This document shows positions 33,115-42,508 of a DNA stretch of 43,289 bases, in pieces. Source of the stretch: Leucogyrophana mollusca (Eukaryota; Basidiomycota; Agaricomycetes; Boletales); contig MU266560.1 in assembly GCA_021014945.1 (NCBI GenBank), positions 1-43,289 of the forward strand. Direction: 5' to 3'. Numbering within the stretch: the stretch's first letter is position 1; each line of letters begins with the position of its first letter. The notes under the pieces were generated by a model. It searched no databases, was not told where the DNA came from, and worked only from the letters and a program-made list of their open reading frames with translations. The position numbers and the translations under genes are program-made.

Positions 33115-34578
33115 TCATCTACGTGGAGACGGAATCAACCCTAGGTTGAGATACCATGTACTATCTGGGAGGAACGTGATCCACAGCCCCCAGAAAGATG
33201 TCTTGTCGCCGAGGCAGTCTACTCGGCGAAGTCCTTGGCGCCACTCAAAGCCAGGTAAGCCAGGGCTCTCACGACAGCGCCTGCGAAATGCCTGCTCCAT
33301 GTGCTCCCGATTTCCCCGCGACAGTGACTCCAGGTAGCTTACTTCAGGTCCCGTGAGCGGCGACTGGAAAAACTCGTAAATCGCGTCCAAGACATCCCGA
33401 ATCTTGACCTTGGACGAACGCTCGACGTTGATGGGGCCCCAGAGATTCGACATATGCCCCGTATCGCACACAATCTGCAGCCTCTTCACACCCGGGAGCG
33501 TCGCAAGCTCTTTGAACACCGTGCTCGCGTCGACGCTAACATGCGAGCCGGTGAGGCGCTTCGCGGCCGAAGGGTGCTGCGTGATGTCCCATGTTATTTG
33601 CGGCAGCGTCGCATTCACCGGGTTGGGGATAAGCCATGGCGCGAGGCGGACGGGCAGGTCGTGTGGGTGCGACAGCGGCGGGAACGTCCCCGGTGTCCAC
33701 TGCATCGCTGGGACCGTGCCGGGGAGCGGCCACCCGCCTGTCAGGCGCGCGGCGGACCAGGGGTCGAGAGTAGCGGGTGGCCAGGGGTTCGGGGGCGCAC
33801 GCCCGAGGAGGGGGTTGTATCCGAAGAAGCGGAATGGGGAGACGCCGGGCTGGGGCTGGGGGTGCGGATTCCAGGTGAGCGTCCCGGCGGGGAAGTTCCA
33901 CAGGCTGGTGTCGGGCTGGCGCAGGGGGAGCGCGGGCGTAGTGTGCGTCGCGGGGGTCATTGAAGGTCCGCTAACGGGGGGTAAAGCACCCCAGCCGCGA
34001 TTGTGGGGGGTGGTGGCAGGCGGGACGCGCGGTTCTGTGCGGCGTGAGGGATGATCGAGGGGTGAGAGGAGCGAGGGGTACGTACCTGGATCCGCCTGCA
34101 CGCCCGGGTTGGGGTCCCACCAGTTGTTGAAGGCACTACGTCTACGATGATGGCGGGGGGGAGGGTCAAAGTCGTGGGAGGGGCGTCGACGAGGGTAGGG
34201 CTGGTGGCGAGCGGGGGGAGCTGGAGGGAGGGGGTTGTGAAAAGCGGGCGTCCATGGTGTCGCAGGAGTGGTGCCTGCCCACGCGGGGGTCATGCCTGCC
34301 CATGACGTTGCAGCCCATGCAGGAGGTGCACTGACCCACGCGGGGGTAGCAGTGACATCGCTAACATGCCCCGCAAGCAAGTCGTCCATCGCGTCGTTCA
34401 TAATGTCGTCAGGTATCTCTCTGTGTCCGAGTTCCATTGCTTTGGCCTGGAAGTAGTCCTTGGCGCGCAAGAGCTGCTCGTATTCGTCACGATTGACATA
34501 CATAGGAAAGTTTGAAAGCCGAGCTGTAAAGCCGGGATCGTGTTGTTCAAGCTCGAGGTTGAGGTCGAAGCGTCGCAA
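33115..34578 (-). CDS. DUF6699 domain protein 4, long Pro/Trp-rich arm (487 aa, or 470 aa if spliced)
   Basis: One open frame across 1464 nt on the minus strand. The first ~70 residues are unlike the other copies: an acidic helical piece (DEYEQLLRAKDYFQAKAMEL). Then come Trp-Ala-Gly/Pro repeats (TPAWVSAPPAWAATSWAGMT) and a Pro-rich arm of nearly 250 residues. The C-terminal DUF6699 domain shows WDITQHPSAAKRL, LPGVKRLQIVCD, VKIRDVLDAIYEFFQSPLTG, FRRRCRESPG, GLRRVDCLGDKTSFWGLWIT and a final WYLNLGL. A GTACGT..GCACAG segment at 34085-34035 is 51 nt, stop-free and in frame, so it may be a facultative intron. Function is unknown. The longest of the four paralogues, and the only one with the extra N-terminal helix. 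Confidence 0.85.
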   Translation of the reverse strand: MRRFDLNLELEQHDPGFTARLSNFPMYVNRDEYEQLLRAKDYFQAKAMELGHREIPDDIMNDAMDDLLAGHVSDVTATPAWVSAPPAWAATSWAGMTPAWAGTTPATPWTPAFHNPLPPAPPARHQPYPRRRPSHDFDPPPRHHRRRSAFNNWWDPNPGVQADPGTYPSLLSPLDHPSRRTEPRVPPATTPHNRGWGALPPVSGPSMTPATHTTPALPLRQPDTSLWNFPAGTLTWNPHPQPQPGVSPFRFFGYNPLLGRAPPNPWPPATLDPWSAARLTGGWPLPGTVPAMQWTPGTFPPLSHPHDLPVRLAPWLIPNPVNATLPQITWDITQHPSAAKRLTGSHVSVDASTVFKELATLPGVKRLQIVCDTGHMSNLWGPINVERSSKVKIRDVLDAIYEFFQSPLTGPEVSYLESLSRGNREHMEQAFRRRCRESPGLPGFEWRQGLRRVDCLGDKTSFWGLWITFLPDSTWYLNLGLIPSPRR

Positions 34579-34615
34579 AGTTCGTCGTTGAGGGGTCAGT
34601 CGTCCCCTAGAAGGT

Positions 34616-34622
34616 CCTTATA
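34616..34622 (-). promoter_or_regulatory. TATA box of DUF6699 gene 4
   Basis: TATAAGG on the minus strand, 38-44 bp upstream of the start codon at 34578. Confidence 0.5.
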
Positions 34623-35305
34623 TGTCGTGGTCGGGGCGGGTGCAGAACGAGACGAGAGCAGCGCCTAAAGAGTATGAAGCTGAGAGGCGGGTATGAGAGA
34701 AGAGCAGAGTTGACTGAATCAGGGACACCTATGAGCCTTTAAGTGGTCCCGAGTCCAACAAAACCAAGGGGCAGGGGCGATGCGATAGCACATGAATTCG
34801 AATTCGAAGGTACGACATGTATCGCAATGCCACGCCTCACGTATTATGGTCTTGTTATCCCAGAAAGACAACTCTGTCCCGCGGCTACGTTCCTCGACCT
34901 TCGAAGTGTCAGTGTCGCCAAGGCTGTGATGGTAGTCTCGCAGTCCCAGTCGTCGCGCACACATTGCCACAGACGTACAAACACAGAGATTGGCAGAACA
35001 ACAGAGCAAATGTAGTGAGCGCCCGAGGTAGCAGGATCGAATCGGACAACAACAGATTATACTCAGGCTGTCTGTCGCCTGTCAAGTCCATTATTGTGCG
35101 TATACGACGAAGCCAGTGCTGCGCAACGGAGCAAAACAAGGCAGTCGCACCAGGATGGAAAGAGCTAAATAAAGTTTCAACCCTAACCCCAATACCGGGG
35201 TCGATTTTGAAGATCGAGCTCAAATTGGCTCCTACTTTTGATCGACGCGCATCATGGGTACGGTAACTGGCTTTTCTTTCTTCTGCACCCACCAGCACTG
35301 ACGAA
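34623..35305. other. intergenic between divergent genes, no gene seen
   Basis: Shared upstream region of DUF6699 gene 4 and the arsenic fusion gene. Several overlapping open frames, the longest 149 aa, lack motifs. ATTCGAATTCGAA near 34796-34808 is a short AT-rich repeat. No TATA box was found just before 35306. Confidence 0.35.
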
Positions 35306-37306
35306 ATGACCAGCAGAACAGTCCATTCTACACAAGGCGGCGTCGTGCCCTCCACAGAAGAGGGCATCGTCGCCGCCGTATGCCAAGTCTACAGCGCCAA
35401 AGCTAAAGACGGCGCCGATCCCACATGTACGTCTTCCCTATCCTCCTCCTTCTTATCGTAAATTGGTCTCGTAGTGGCCGATTAACTCATAATTGTGGTG
35501 GTGCAGATGCTGATACTGTAGCACGAGCGTTCGGGTACACGCCGGAGCAATTGCAGAGTATCCCCGTTGAATCCCACCTCGGGCTCAGCTGCGGTAATCC
35601 CGTCGCCGCAGCGTCCATTAAGCAGGTGTGTTTACACTCACAGTTCTCCCACGGCGCTCCGAGAATTTGGATCGATGCTTGACGTCATTTACTCAAGGGA
35701 GAAACTGTGCTGGACCTCGGCTCGGGCGGAGGTATCGATATTTTCCTCGCCGCAGCCAACGTAGGCCCCACGGGACAAGCCATCGGGCTAGACATCTCCG
35801 CGGTACGTATAATATACTTAATACCGTATGCGTGTGGTCTCAACGCGATACAACTCTACCCTAATACAGGACATGATCGCCCTCGCACGGCGCAACGCAG
35901 CTCGCAAGGGCCTCAAGCCCCCGCATGTCGCATTCGTCCAGGCTCCCCTGACCGAGCCCCTCCCCATTGCTTCAGGAACGGTCGACTGCGTGCTCTCGAA
36001 CTGTGTCATTAACCTCCTTCCAACCACTGGGAAGGCTGCGCTCCTGAAGGAGGTGTGGAGGGTGCTAAGGCCTGGCGGGCGCGTTGTTCTGGATGATGTG
36101 AGTGCACTTGATGCTTGATCGGGGCGGTTGGTTGATCAGGTGCGATGACAGATCGTGGCGAGGAAGGAACTTCCGGAGTCTTTGCGCTTGGACCTCGCTT
36201 CGTATATAGGCTGCATATCTGGGGCGCTCCAGCTCGACGAGTACAAAGCTCTCATAACAGACGCAGGATTCTCCGGTAAGTAGCAACAAGCATCAGCTAA
36301 CTTAGATTTCCTTGCCCGGTTCCTCCACAATGTATGATTTGGTTGGCAACTCACGCTATGTACGGCTCAACAGACGCGCTATTCGTCGACACGCAAGGAG
36401 ATCTCAATATCTACACGCAGAACGGCGCCGCGGGGTGTTGTGCCCCCAACATAACATCCTCATCCTCAGGCTGCTGTCCTCCGGCACTTACCGCGACCAC
36501 CACGTCTGGATGCTGTCCCCCTGCGCCTGCTGCAAAGGCCACGTCGGGGTGCTGCGCGCCCAAATCCACCACCCCCGCCCCATCGAATACCGCTGCTGCG
36601 ATCGGCAATGTCAACGAGTGGGCGGGTAAGTCACTAGGTCTTCGTGTTGGACAAACCCACTACTGAGGTGACGCAGCGTCGTACCAGATCTATGCCATGA
36701 AAGCTCTTACAGGTGGAGAGAATGATGCACCATCCACGCCTGCGTCCTCCGCACCCTCCGCGCTCCTCAGCTGGGTAGACGCATACCCCTCCCCCAAGGC
36801 CCCCCGCACTGATATCAGCTGCGAGGATGTCGCTGCGCTGCTCCATGAGGGAGGGGGCAATTACGCCGTCATCGATGTGAGGCGTAATGACCACGCGGTG
36901 AGTACCAACCACACCGTGTTGCCGAATATCAATGATACTGAAACTAAATCCAAAATCCGCTTCTAATCAGGGCGGACATGTTCGCGGGAGCCTGCAGTGC
37001 CCCGCACAGACGTTCTATGACGACCTGCCATCGTTCTACGAGAAATTCTGCTCGGTCGAGCGGGTGGTGTTCTACTGCAACAGCTCGGGCGGGCGGGGCC
37101 CGCGGTGCGCGGCGTGGTGCGTAGTGGTGCTTGGTTCCGAATGGAACATCGGTCTGATGAAGACGGTGAACGTTTGTACTTGCAGGTACCAGGACTATTT
37201 GGATGAACACGGGAATACGGGATCGAAGGCGCTCGTGATGACGGGAGGTATCAAGGCGTGGCTGGAGAAGTACGGTGAAGTCAAGGACCTCACTGATAGG
37301 GACTAG
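35306..37306 (+). CDS. arsenite methyltransferase fused to a Cdc25/Acr2-type rhodanese domain (478 aa, 9 exons)
   Basis: Exons 35306-35426, 35507-35625, 35698-35802, 35870-36097, 36152-36275, 36374-36625, 36677-36897, 36971-37116 and 37186-37306 join in frame. Residues ~20-245 are an ArsM/AS3MT-type SAM methyltransferase: SAM motif [15 protein letters not shown] (82-96) and the three arsenite-binding cysteines Cys69 (LGLSCGNP), Cys160 (LSNCVINL) and Cys212 (YIGCISGA). Residues ~250-295 form a linker with four Gly-Cys-Cys-(Ala/Pro)-Pro units. Residues ~325-478 are a rhodanese domain ([19 protein letters not shown]) with active loop [11 protein letters not shown], Cys426-x5-Arg432, as in Cdc25/Acr2 arsenate reductases; [10 protein letters not shown] follows. 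By inference the protein could reduce arsenate and methylate the arsenite it makes, in the cytosol. No targeting signal is seen. Reduction could instead act on the methylation cycle itself. Confidence 0.9.
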
Positions 37307-37689
37307 TAAACTGGTGAGTGTAGATGGTCGTTGGCGGATCGCGAAGACTTGTCTGCTAATAGGCTTCGCGACAATGTCTTAAGTGCTGATAAGAGTTCCA
37401 TCTGTCAAGGAATCAACCAAATTTTAGTTCTGTACCAACCACCCACCTGGCAACGCACCCTTTGATCTTCTCATTTGTTCCTCGAGATAGAGTATATCGC
37501 ATACTCACAAGGGCCTCTATTTCTATTCATATTCTCGCGTTCAGCCTCCCAAAAGTCCCTGCGCACAATGGGTCCAACGCAAAAGAGTTTAACCTGTGGT
37601 CAGAAGAGATTCCCCCGAGCAAGGTTGGGTCATGCAGTGAAGCAGATATATCCCTCTTTTAGTACAGGCTGCCGTGGTGAGTAAATTGA
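37307..37689. other. intergenic, nothing recognised
   Basis: 3' flank of the fusion gene. Two overlapping plus-strand frames of 66-69 aa have no motif. Confidence 0.4.
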
Positions 37690-38185
37690 AACACCAGTCA
37701 TCGGCGCTCGCACTCGCCGAGAGTATTTGCGAACATGGCCTGCTCTTTTCCGGGCACATCGCCCAAAACGATCGAAAGAAGGCACCCGGATGTCCCCCAC
37801 CACCAAAATGAATTCGGCGTCAACATCCGTTCCTTCAGCACGGGAGCTCCACGCCAAAACAGGCAGGTTTGGGAACCCAAGTTGTCGCGGCGGAAAGTCA
37901 ATTGTGGCGACCTCGCTCGCGGTCGTGAAGTGGGGACGTCCCGCAATCGATATTGGGAAGCGGGCAATGGCTTTGCGTCCACAGTCACAACGGAGGAGAA
38001 ACACCCTGTTGAATGATTCGCTGATGTTGATCATCTCTGTGACGGTGTTCGCGTCTACGACCTGACTTGCAGAAGGGAACATTGAAAGTGACGGATCGAG
38101 CATCTCGATGCTCTATCTCGTTGCATGACCGGTGCCCAGGAGTGTCGCGAAAGATAAGGTCCGAGTCTGAAACAAAAGTATGCAA
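37690..38185 (-). pseudogene. fungal aminoglycoside-phosphotransferase-like (APH/AIM9-type) gene fragment
   Basis: On the minus strand the segment FRDTPGHRSCNEIEHRDARS and VTFNVPFCKS (near 38160-38060) is followed, one base out of frame, by VVDANTVTEMINISESFNRV, FLLRCDCGRKAIARFP, AGRPHFTTASEVATIDFP and PNLPVLAWSSRAEGTDVDAE. This is the N-lobe of the APH-like kinases that are numerous in fungi: the nucleotide-binding loop plus the TASEVATMDFAR and VLAWSSR motifs. After EFILV the similarity stops. A second frame offers LGDVPGKEQAMFANTLGE and then a stop. The catalytic loop and DFG region are missing. It is a decayed or truncated copy; such genes are duplicated and lost often. Confidence 0.68.
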
Positions 38186-38293
38186 TGGGATATGAACATG
38201 GACGCCGAACCTGTGAAGGCTGCATGCAAGTTAGCAAGCTCGCGAAGAATATACGCCCTACCTACGATTCATTACAGGTTCACATTTGCCACT

Positions 38294-38706
38294 ATGCCAG
38301 CTGCCGCCTGGACGGCTGGCGCAAGAGTGGTGGCCCAGCTTGACGGCGACCTAAGGGCGGAGTTCAAATGGTCTGCCTTCCAAGTTAAAACCATCTACAG
38401 TGAGTCAATACAGTTATCCACAAGCGTTATTGTGAGCTCAATGCTCTTCAAAATCGACGCTCATACTACTGACGCTCTGCAGTATAGAACTCCGGATCGT
38501 CCATGGAAATTTGCGCTTATGTTAGTGGGACTACTGCACGTTGGCCTGGTCAGACGCATGGAAGTGGCGACATTAATAAATTGAACACCTTCTCAGCGGT
38601 GATGGAGAAAATCATGGTAATGGGGAGCGCGAGGCTGCCAAACGGACTAGTTAAGTACATCACACTCAATGGTGCGGCACTCTGCCAGGTCTCCACGAGC
38701 GAATGA
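38294..38706 (+). pseudogene. hypothetical coding remnant, two exons that do not join in frame
   Basis: A first open stretch from the ATG at 38294 reads MPAAAWTAGARVVAQLDGDL, then FKWSAFQVKTIY, and ends at a GTGAGT donor near 38400. A second, ending at the stop at 38706, reads MEICAYVSGTTARWPGQTHG, INKLNTFSAVMEKIMVMG and LVKYITLNGAALCQ. Both look like protein, but the obvious donor and the CTGCAG acceptor give a stop at the junction, so either the intron is mis-assigned or there is a frameshift. I do not recognise the family. From 38707 to 39015 nothing is supported. Confidence 0.35.
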
Positions 38707-39015
38707 GCTCATGTAGACAGCTTCCAACGGCCGCAGCGAGCACTCCTAGCACGACTTATTGGCCCTGCTGTCCGTCTTGTCTCGACGTTGGAGCTCCGAG
38801 TCGATCGGCATCGAGCCAATCCGATTCCCCAACCACTCAGCTATATCTGTTCACCGATGCCCTAAATCACAAATCCATGGACCTCGAGCTATTCTTTCGG
38901 GGCACCAGAATGATGCATGATGTATAATGCCAGGCGAGTGAAGAATAGTACATTCTTATGCTACCTACTCCTGTTAACCCAGTGGGCCGTAGCCCAGACC
39001 CAGCGTTTAATGCAC

Positions 39016-39507
39016 TCAATAAGGGCAAACCTGGAACGATTGCATCGCCCAGTCAGCAACTCCGACCGAGGTATCCATCCATCTTGTTGTGCTACTACCT
39101 GAGAGCAGTTTTCAGCATCGCGTCCCGAGACGGTATATGTACCGTGCAACAGTTCAACTTACCCCGAACCGTCCCTGTGCATCCGGTGCCGCTATAAAAT
39201 ACGATAGAGGCCCCGGGAGTTATGGTGGTGAACACAAATGATTTAACGTTGTCACTTGTTTTCGAACCAAATTCGCCGCAGTGGCATCCCTGGCCTACAA
39301 GCCTGTCAGATTCATCCGTGGAACGACTAGCGATGACGTGGACTCGCCTAGAGTGCCCCAGGCGTAGTCGCTACCGCCCTGGCAGTCCTGGATTGGGTAT
39401 GCACTGAGCTCCCATGTGTGGCCGTTCGTCGACCAGCTGCAAGAAGCCGCGTGGGGAATGGCGGCAAGGATGACGGAGGCGATAACGGTGGACCTCAGCG
39501 AGAACAT
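39016..39507 (-). CDS. small secreted cysteine-containing protein (129 aa, 3 exons)
   Basis: Minus-strand exons 39507-39328, 39289-39163 and 39098-39016. Signal peptide MFSLRSTVIASVILAAIPHA is followed by a mature part of about 105 residues: WSTNGHTWELSAYPIQDCQG, GTLGESTSSLGCHCGEFGSK, VKSFVFTTITPGASIVFYSG, TGCTGTVRG and the C-terminal GVADWAMQSFQVCPY. The layout of a short beta-rich domain with paired cysteines and a final SF.V strand fits small secreted proteins of basidiomycetes, some of which act as effectors, but I can name no function. The first intron is only 38 nt, which is at the lower limit for fungi; without it the frame ends at a stop at 39295. A TATA box lies about 115 bp upstream. 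Confidence 0.65.
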
Positions 39508-39621
39508 GTTGTCTGGGTGCAACGCGGGTGTGTGAGTCAGATACCAACAGGTAGGGTGATGGCTTGTCGCCTGTGCTGAAACTCTGAGATTCTGGAGTCT
39601 AAGGCGGTCAGGCCTTCGTGG

Positions 39622-39628
39622 CTTTATA
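39622..39628 (-). promoter_or_regulatory. TATA box upstream of the small secreted protein
   Basis: TATAAAG on the minus strand in GGTATAAAGCCACG, about 115 bp upstream of the start codon at 39507. Confidence 0.4.
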
Positions 39629-41055
39629 CCTTTACAGATTTTCCTTAGCCAGGAACCTTGGGACCTTCAATCAAACAAAATCCGTGAGGGTGAGGAGTCG
39701 AGTGTCGGATGAATTGGATGAAATGAAAGGTGAACGAGAGAAAATATGCTGTGTACCTGGGACATGAGCTACACAGTCGATCAGCAGGTTCAGAGATGCA
39801 TTTGGGGACAGCGACTGGATCAATCAATCAATAATTCGGTCCATCAAATATGCGCTGCCCGAGCTGCGCGCTTTGCTGGCACGTCGAAACCAATATCGAC
39901 ATGTCGGACATACGAGAGGCTCCGCGGGTCATGTTCAGTCAAAGGAGGATATCGTGCCTGTGCATGTCGGTGACTCGATGATCTCGCCGATTTTGAGTAT
40001 GAGGACCTGCGGTCGCACTATCACGGTGGCCCTGAGCGTTGTGCGATGCGCTGGCGCTGTCCGGCACTTCGGGGAGGTGCCAGGAGGTGCCAAGGTGTCT
40101 GCGAAATTGAGCAAAGGGCACATGGCTGCAGCTGGTCCCTGATCGCCTGTAAAGCCTCGGCGATATTTCGGTGAGTTCTGCCACAAAAAAACTCACGTGG
40201 GTTTAATACGAACTGAAGATGAAGAAATTCGGTTCGTCCAACCCCGGTCACAGCGCTCAACAATCGAGGCATAGCTGGTACGACGGGGAGAGTCGAAAAC
40301 TTGTTGTGTCGGGACCAAGCTCGTCAGCCAGCACGGCACATCATATGATTATGTGCTGCGATCATGATGCAGTCACAGCTTAAAGCAGAATATAATCAAG
40401 GTATGAGCATTCATTGGCATTGACGAGGGGCTTCACGATTAGAAAATAAAGGATTCAAAAGTGATTCAAACTTGTGGAGACTTTGGTTCAGGGAGAGCAA
40501 GAAGAGTCGCGTTCTCTTTCCGCGGTCATAGGCCATGACAGGACAAGTGCGGCCAGTGCTAGTGAGCAGTTGCAGTTGTTTGCACGAGGTTCTCAGGAGG
40601 CCACTTCGGTGATCTGAAGGCATGCGAAGTGGAAAAGTGGGGTGAAATTCCCCGGTTTCTCATCTCTTTTCATGTCTGCCAAGCTCAAGTCATCGCGGCG
40701 GTGGCGAAAGTCTCAGTACAAGTGCGTCCTGACTCCTTGTGTTTGTCAGCGAGGTCCATGAGGACACAGACATACACAATATCCTTTGCAGACCATCGGT
40801 CGATTAGGAGGAACAAACGACACGTTGGATTACAGGTACGAGGAAACAACAACGTACGGTAGCTAGCGCCGCCAGAGAACAGTAAAGCAAATCAGACAAC
40901 AAGTGAGCAGCGACCGAGAACGGTGAAGTACGTTTGGCACGAACACCTGTCAATGACGAGACGAATCGGATGCAATCACCGAGTGCCGGCACAACTGCAA
41001 AGACATGGCATTAACAACATGGCACTGTATGATAGCACAATGAAAAAATGCCTTA
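39629..41055. other. decayed minus-strand coding remnants
   Basis: Pieces with coding-like composition lie on the minus strand: THRNIAEALQAIRDQLQPC (near 40170), SGLLRTSCKQLQLL (near 40600) and DRWSAKDIVYVCVLMDLADK (near 40800). They are separated by stops and lie in different frames. The pattern of short Leu-rich helices would fit an F-box type protein, a large and fast-decaying family in mushrooms, but this is a guess. No intact gene. Confidence 0.3.
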
Positions 41056-41514
41056 CTATCCTCGGAAGGTTCCACCATTCGTCATACCCCATCTATTGCA
41101 CACGCGGTCGACGAACCACTGCGGCCTTGGAGAAACGGACAGCGCTGCGCATACTTCCTGCACACGTTCCGGTATCACTTGCTCGTGTGGCTCCGAGTAG
41201 TTAGTGAAGACCGAGAAGACACCAACAATCGCGCCTTTCCCATACCCGTGGGCGCGACGAATGCAAACTCCCGAAGCCTCGCGGACCTTGCCGAGGCCAT
41301 ACGATTGGAGCTCCCGACCTATGCACATTGGTATCTTGCTGATCTCTTGACGCAAGGCCTCGTTGAATCCGTGCTCGTAAGCGTAGGCACCCAGCTTGTC
41401 CTTGTCGATTTGGTAGCCGAAGTGGACGATGGGTGGTCGTGTATCTGGGTGAGGGTGGTTGCGACGCAGCAGGAAGGGATGAAGTTCGTCGAATGGCCCA
41501 AGTTCGACCAGCAT
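41056..41514 (-). CDS. distant third member of the small 'FGY..PQW' family (152 aa)
   Basis: Intronless minus-strand frame. The core aligns by eye with the duplicated proteins at 2223 and 4378: VHFGYQIDKDKLGAYAYEHG against FGYVLENEFLLKYAKEH, then VFTNYSEPHEQVIPERVQEV against the IASNLRP..VTEERVRRL region, and ALSVSPRPQWF against AVGVDEDPQWI. Spacing between landmarks is similar, with a longer middle section (LRQEISKIPMCIGREL, then GLGKVREASGVCIRR) and a C-terminal extension of 18 residues. Identity is low, so common origin is likely but not proven. No signal peptide or membrane helix. Function is unknown. The start at 41514 is the first ATG in frame; the upstream Arg/Pro-rich frame in another phase is a shadow. 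Confidence 0.6.
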   Translation of the reverse strand: MLVELGPFDELHPFLLRRNHPHPDTRPPIVHFGYQIDKDKLGAYAYEHGFNEALRQEISKIPMCIGRELQSYGLGKVREASGVCIRRAHGYGKGAIVGVFSVFTNYSEPHEQVIPERVQEVCAALSVSPRPQWFVDRVCNRWGMTNGGTFRG

Positions 41515-42340
41515 GGCGTCGACCTACTAAGGGTGCACTGGTCATTGTAAAGGCTGGGAATGACGAGGATCTCGGACGCGCCTTGTAAGGATGAGCCTTT
41601 GGATGAAGGCCTGGTGGTAAGGTGGCGAGCGACCTATCCGTGGATATCGACATCGTGTTCGAGCCGCAGCGGAGGTTGGGATGAAGGTGGCCGTGGGACT
41701 GAATCGCCGGGGCGGCGGCCTTTTATGGTGGGTCTAAGGGCGGTGTGGTACGAGAATATTGACGAGTTTCTACGCCGCGACCTGCCGCGACCCTGTTAAG
41801 TAGATGACCAAACAGACTATCATTGATTCAGCACCTGGTTGAAGGGGAACATCACGAAAGCCATCGTGGGGTAAGTTCGGGGCCGCAGTATCCAAACCAA
41901 CACGTAACTAACCTGGGTGGTGCGAGGGATCAATTGAGCCCTGTTCTGCGAGGACCAAATTTGAGGCTTGTATTAGGCATCAAATTGTATGAACATGCAT
42001 GTTACACACTGCTTGCATCCAATTTGCAGATCCGATGAGCACTTGTACCCTTGGTCCCGGCACGGCGCCACACGCTGTCGCTAGTGTTGCCACTCTTTTC
42101 GAGTTGGCCAACATCAACGCCCAAAATGTTTGTTTGGACGTCCTCAGGCTCTTCTATGACTTGTCCCTTATTAGCAGGATCGAACTGGACTTATCAGAAT
42201 GTAACACAGGATGATGAACGAAATATTGCACCACGCACAGTCCCGCAGGCCCATCAGTTAAATCACCCACCAGCGCCTGCATGTCCTTATGACCGCTTTC
42301 CAGCAGGACCCCTGATAATCCCTAGGGAACCCTGATTGCC
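41515..42340. other. no intact gene recognised
   Basis: A 71-aa plus-strand frame ending at 42214 contains SVATLFELANINAQNVCLDV and LRLFYDLSLISRIELDLSEC, which look like a single exon of something but have no start context or splice logic. No repeat or RNA gene was noticed before 42341. Confidence 0.3.
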
Positions 42341-42480
42341 ATCCGGACAAAAATCTTGGAAATCCGTGAATCTCCCTGTGTAGCATCCGGACAAGGGAAC
42401 CCCGGATGGCGAAAACTCCCTGTGTGAGGGTCCGGACGGCGCAGGTGGCAGCAGATGGACCCTGTGGGAGGTCCGGACAT
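42341..42480 (+). repeat. degenerate ~44-bp tandem repeat, about 3.5 units
   Basis: TCCGGAC begins at 42342, 42386, 42431 and 42472, spacings of 44, 45 and 41 bases. Most units also carry CTCCCTGTGTG or CCCTGTGGGAGG shortly before the next TCCGGAC. Interior sequence is diverged. The motif TCCGGA is itself palindromic, so the array presents evenly spaced palindromes about four helical turns apart. Confidence 0.7.
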
Positions 42481-42508
42481 AGGTACTTAGGGCTCGCCAA
42501 GTTATATA

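Noticed and set aside
33404..34054. 216-aa plus-strand open frame
   Set aside because: Antisense shadow of DUF6699 gene 4.
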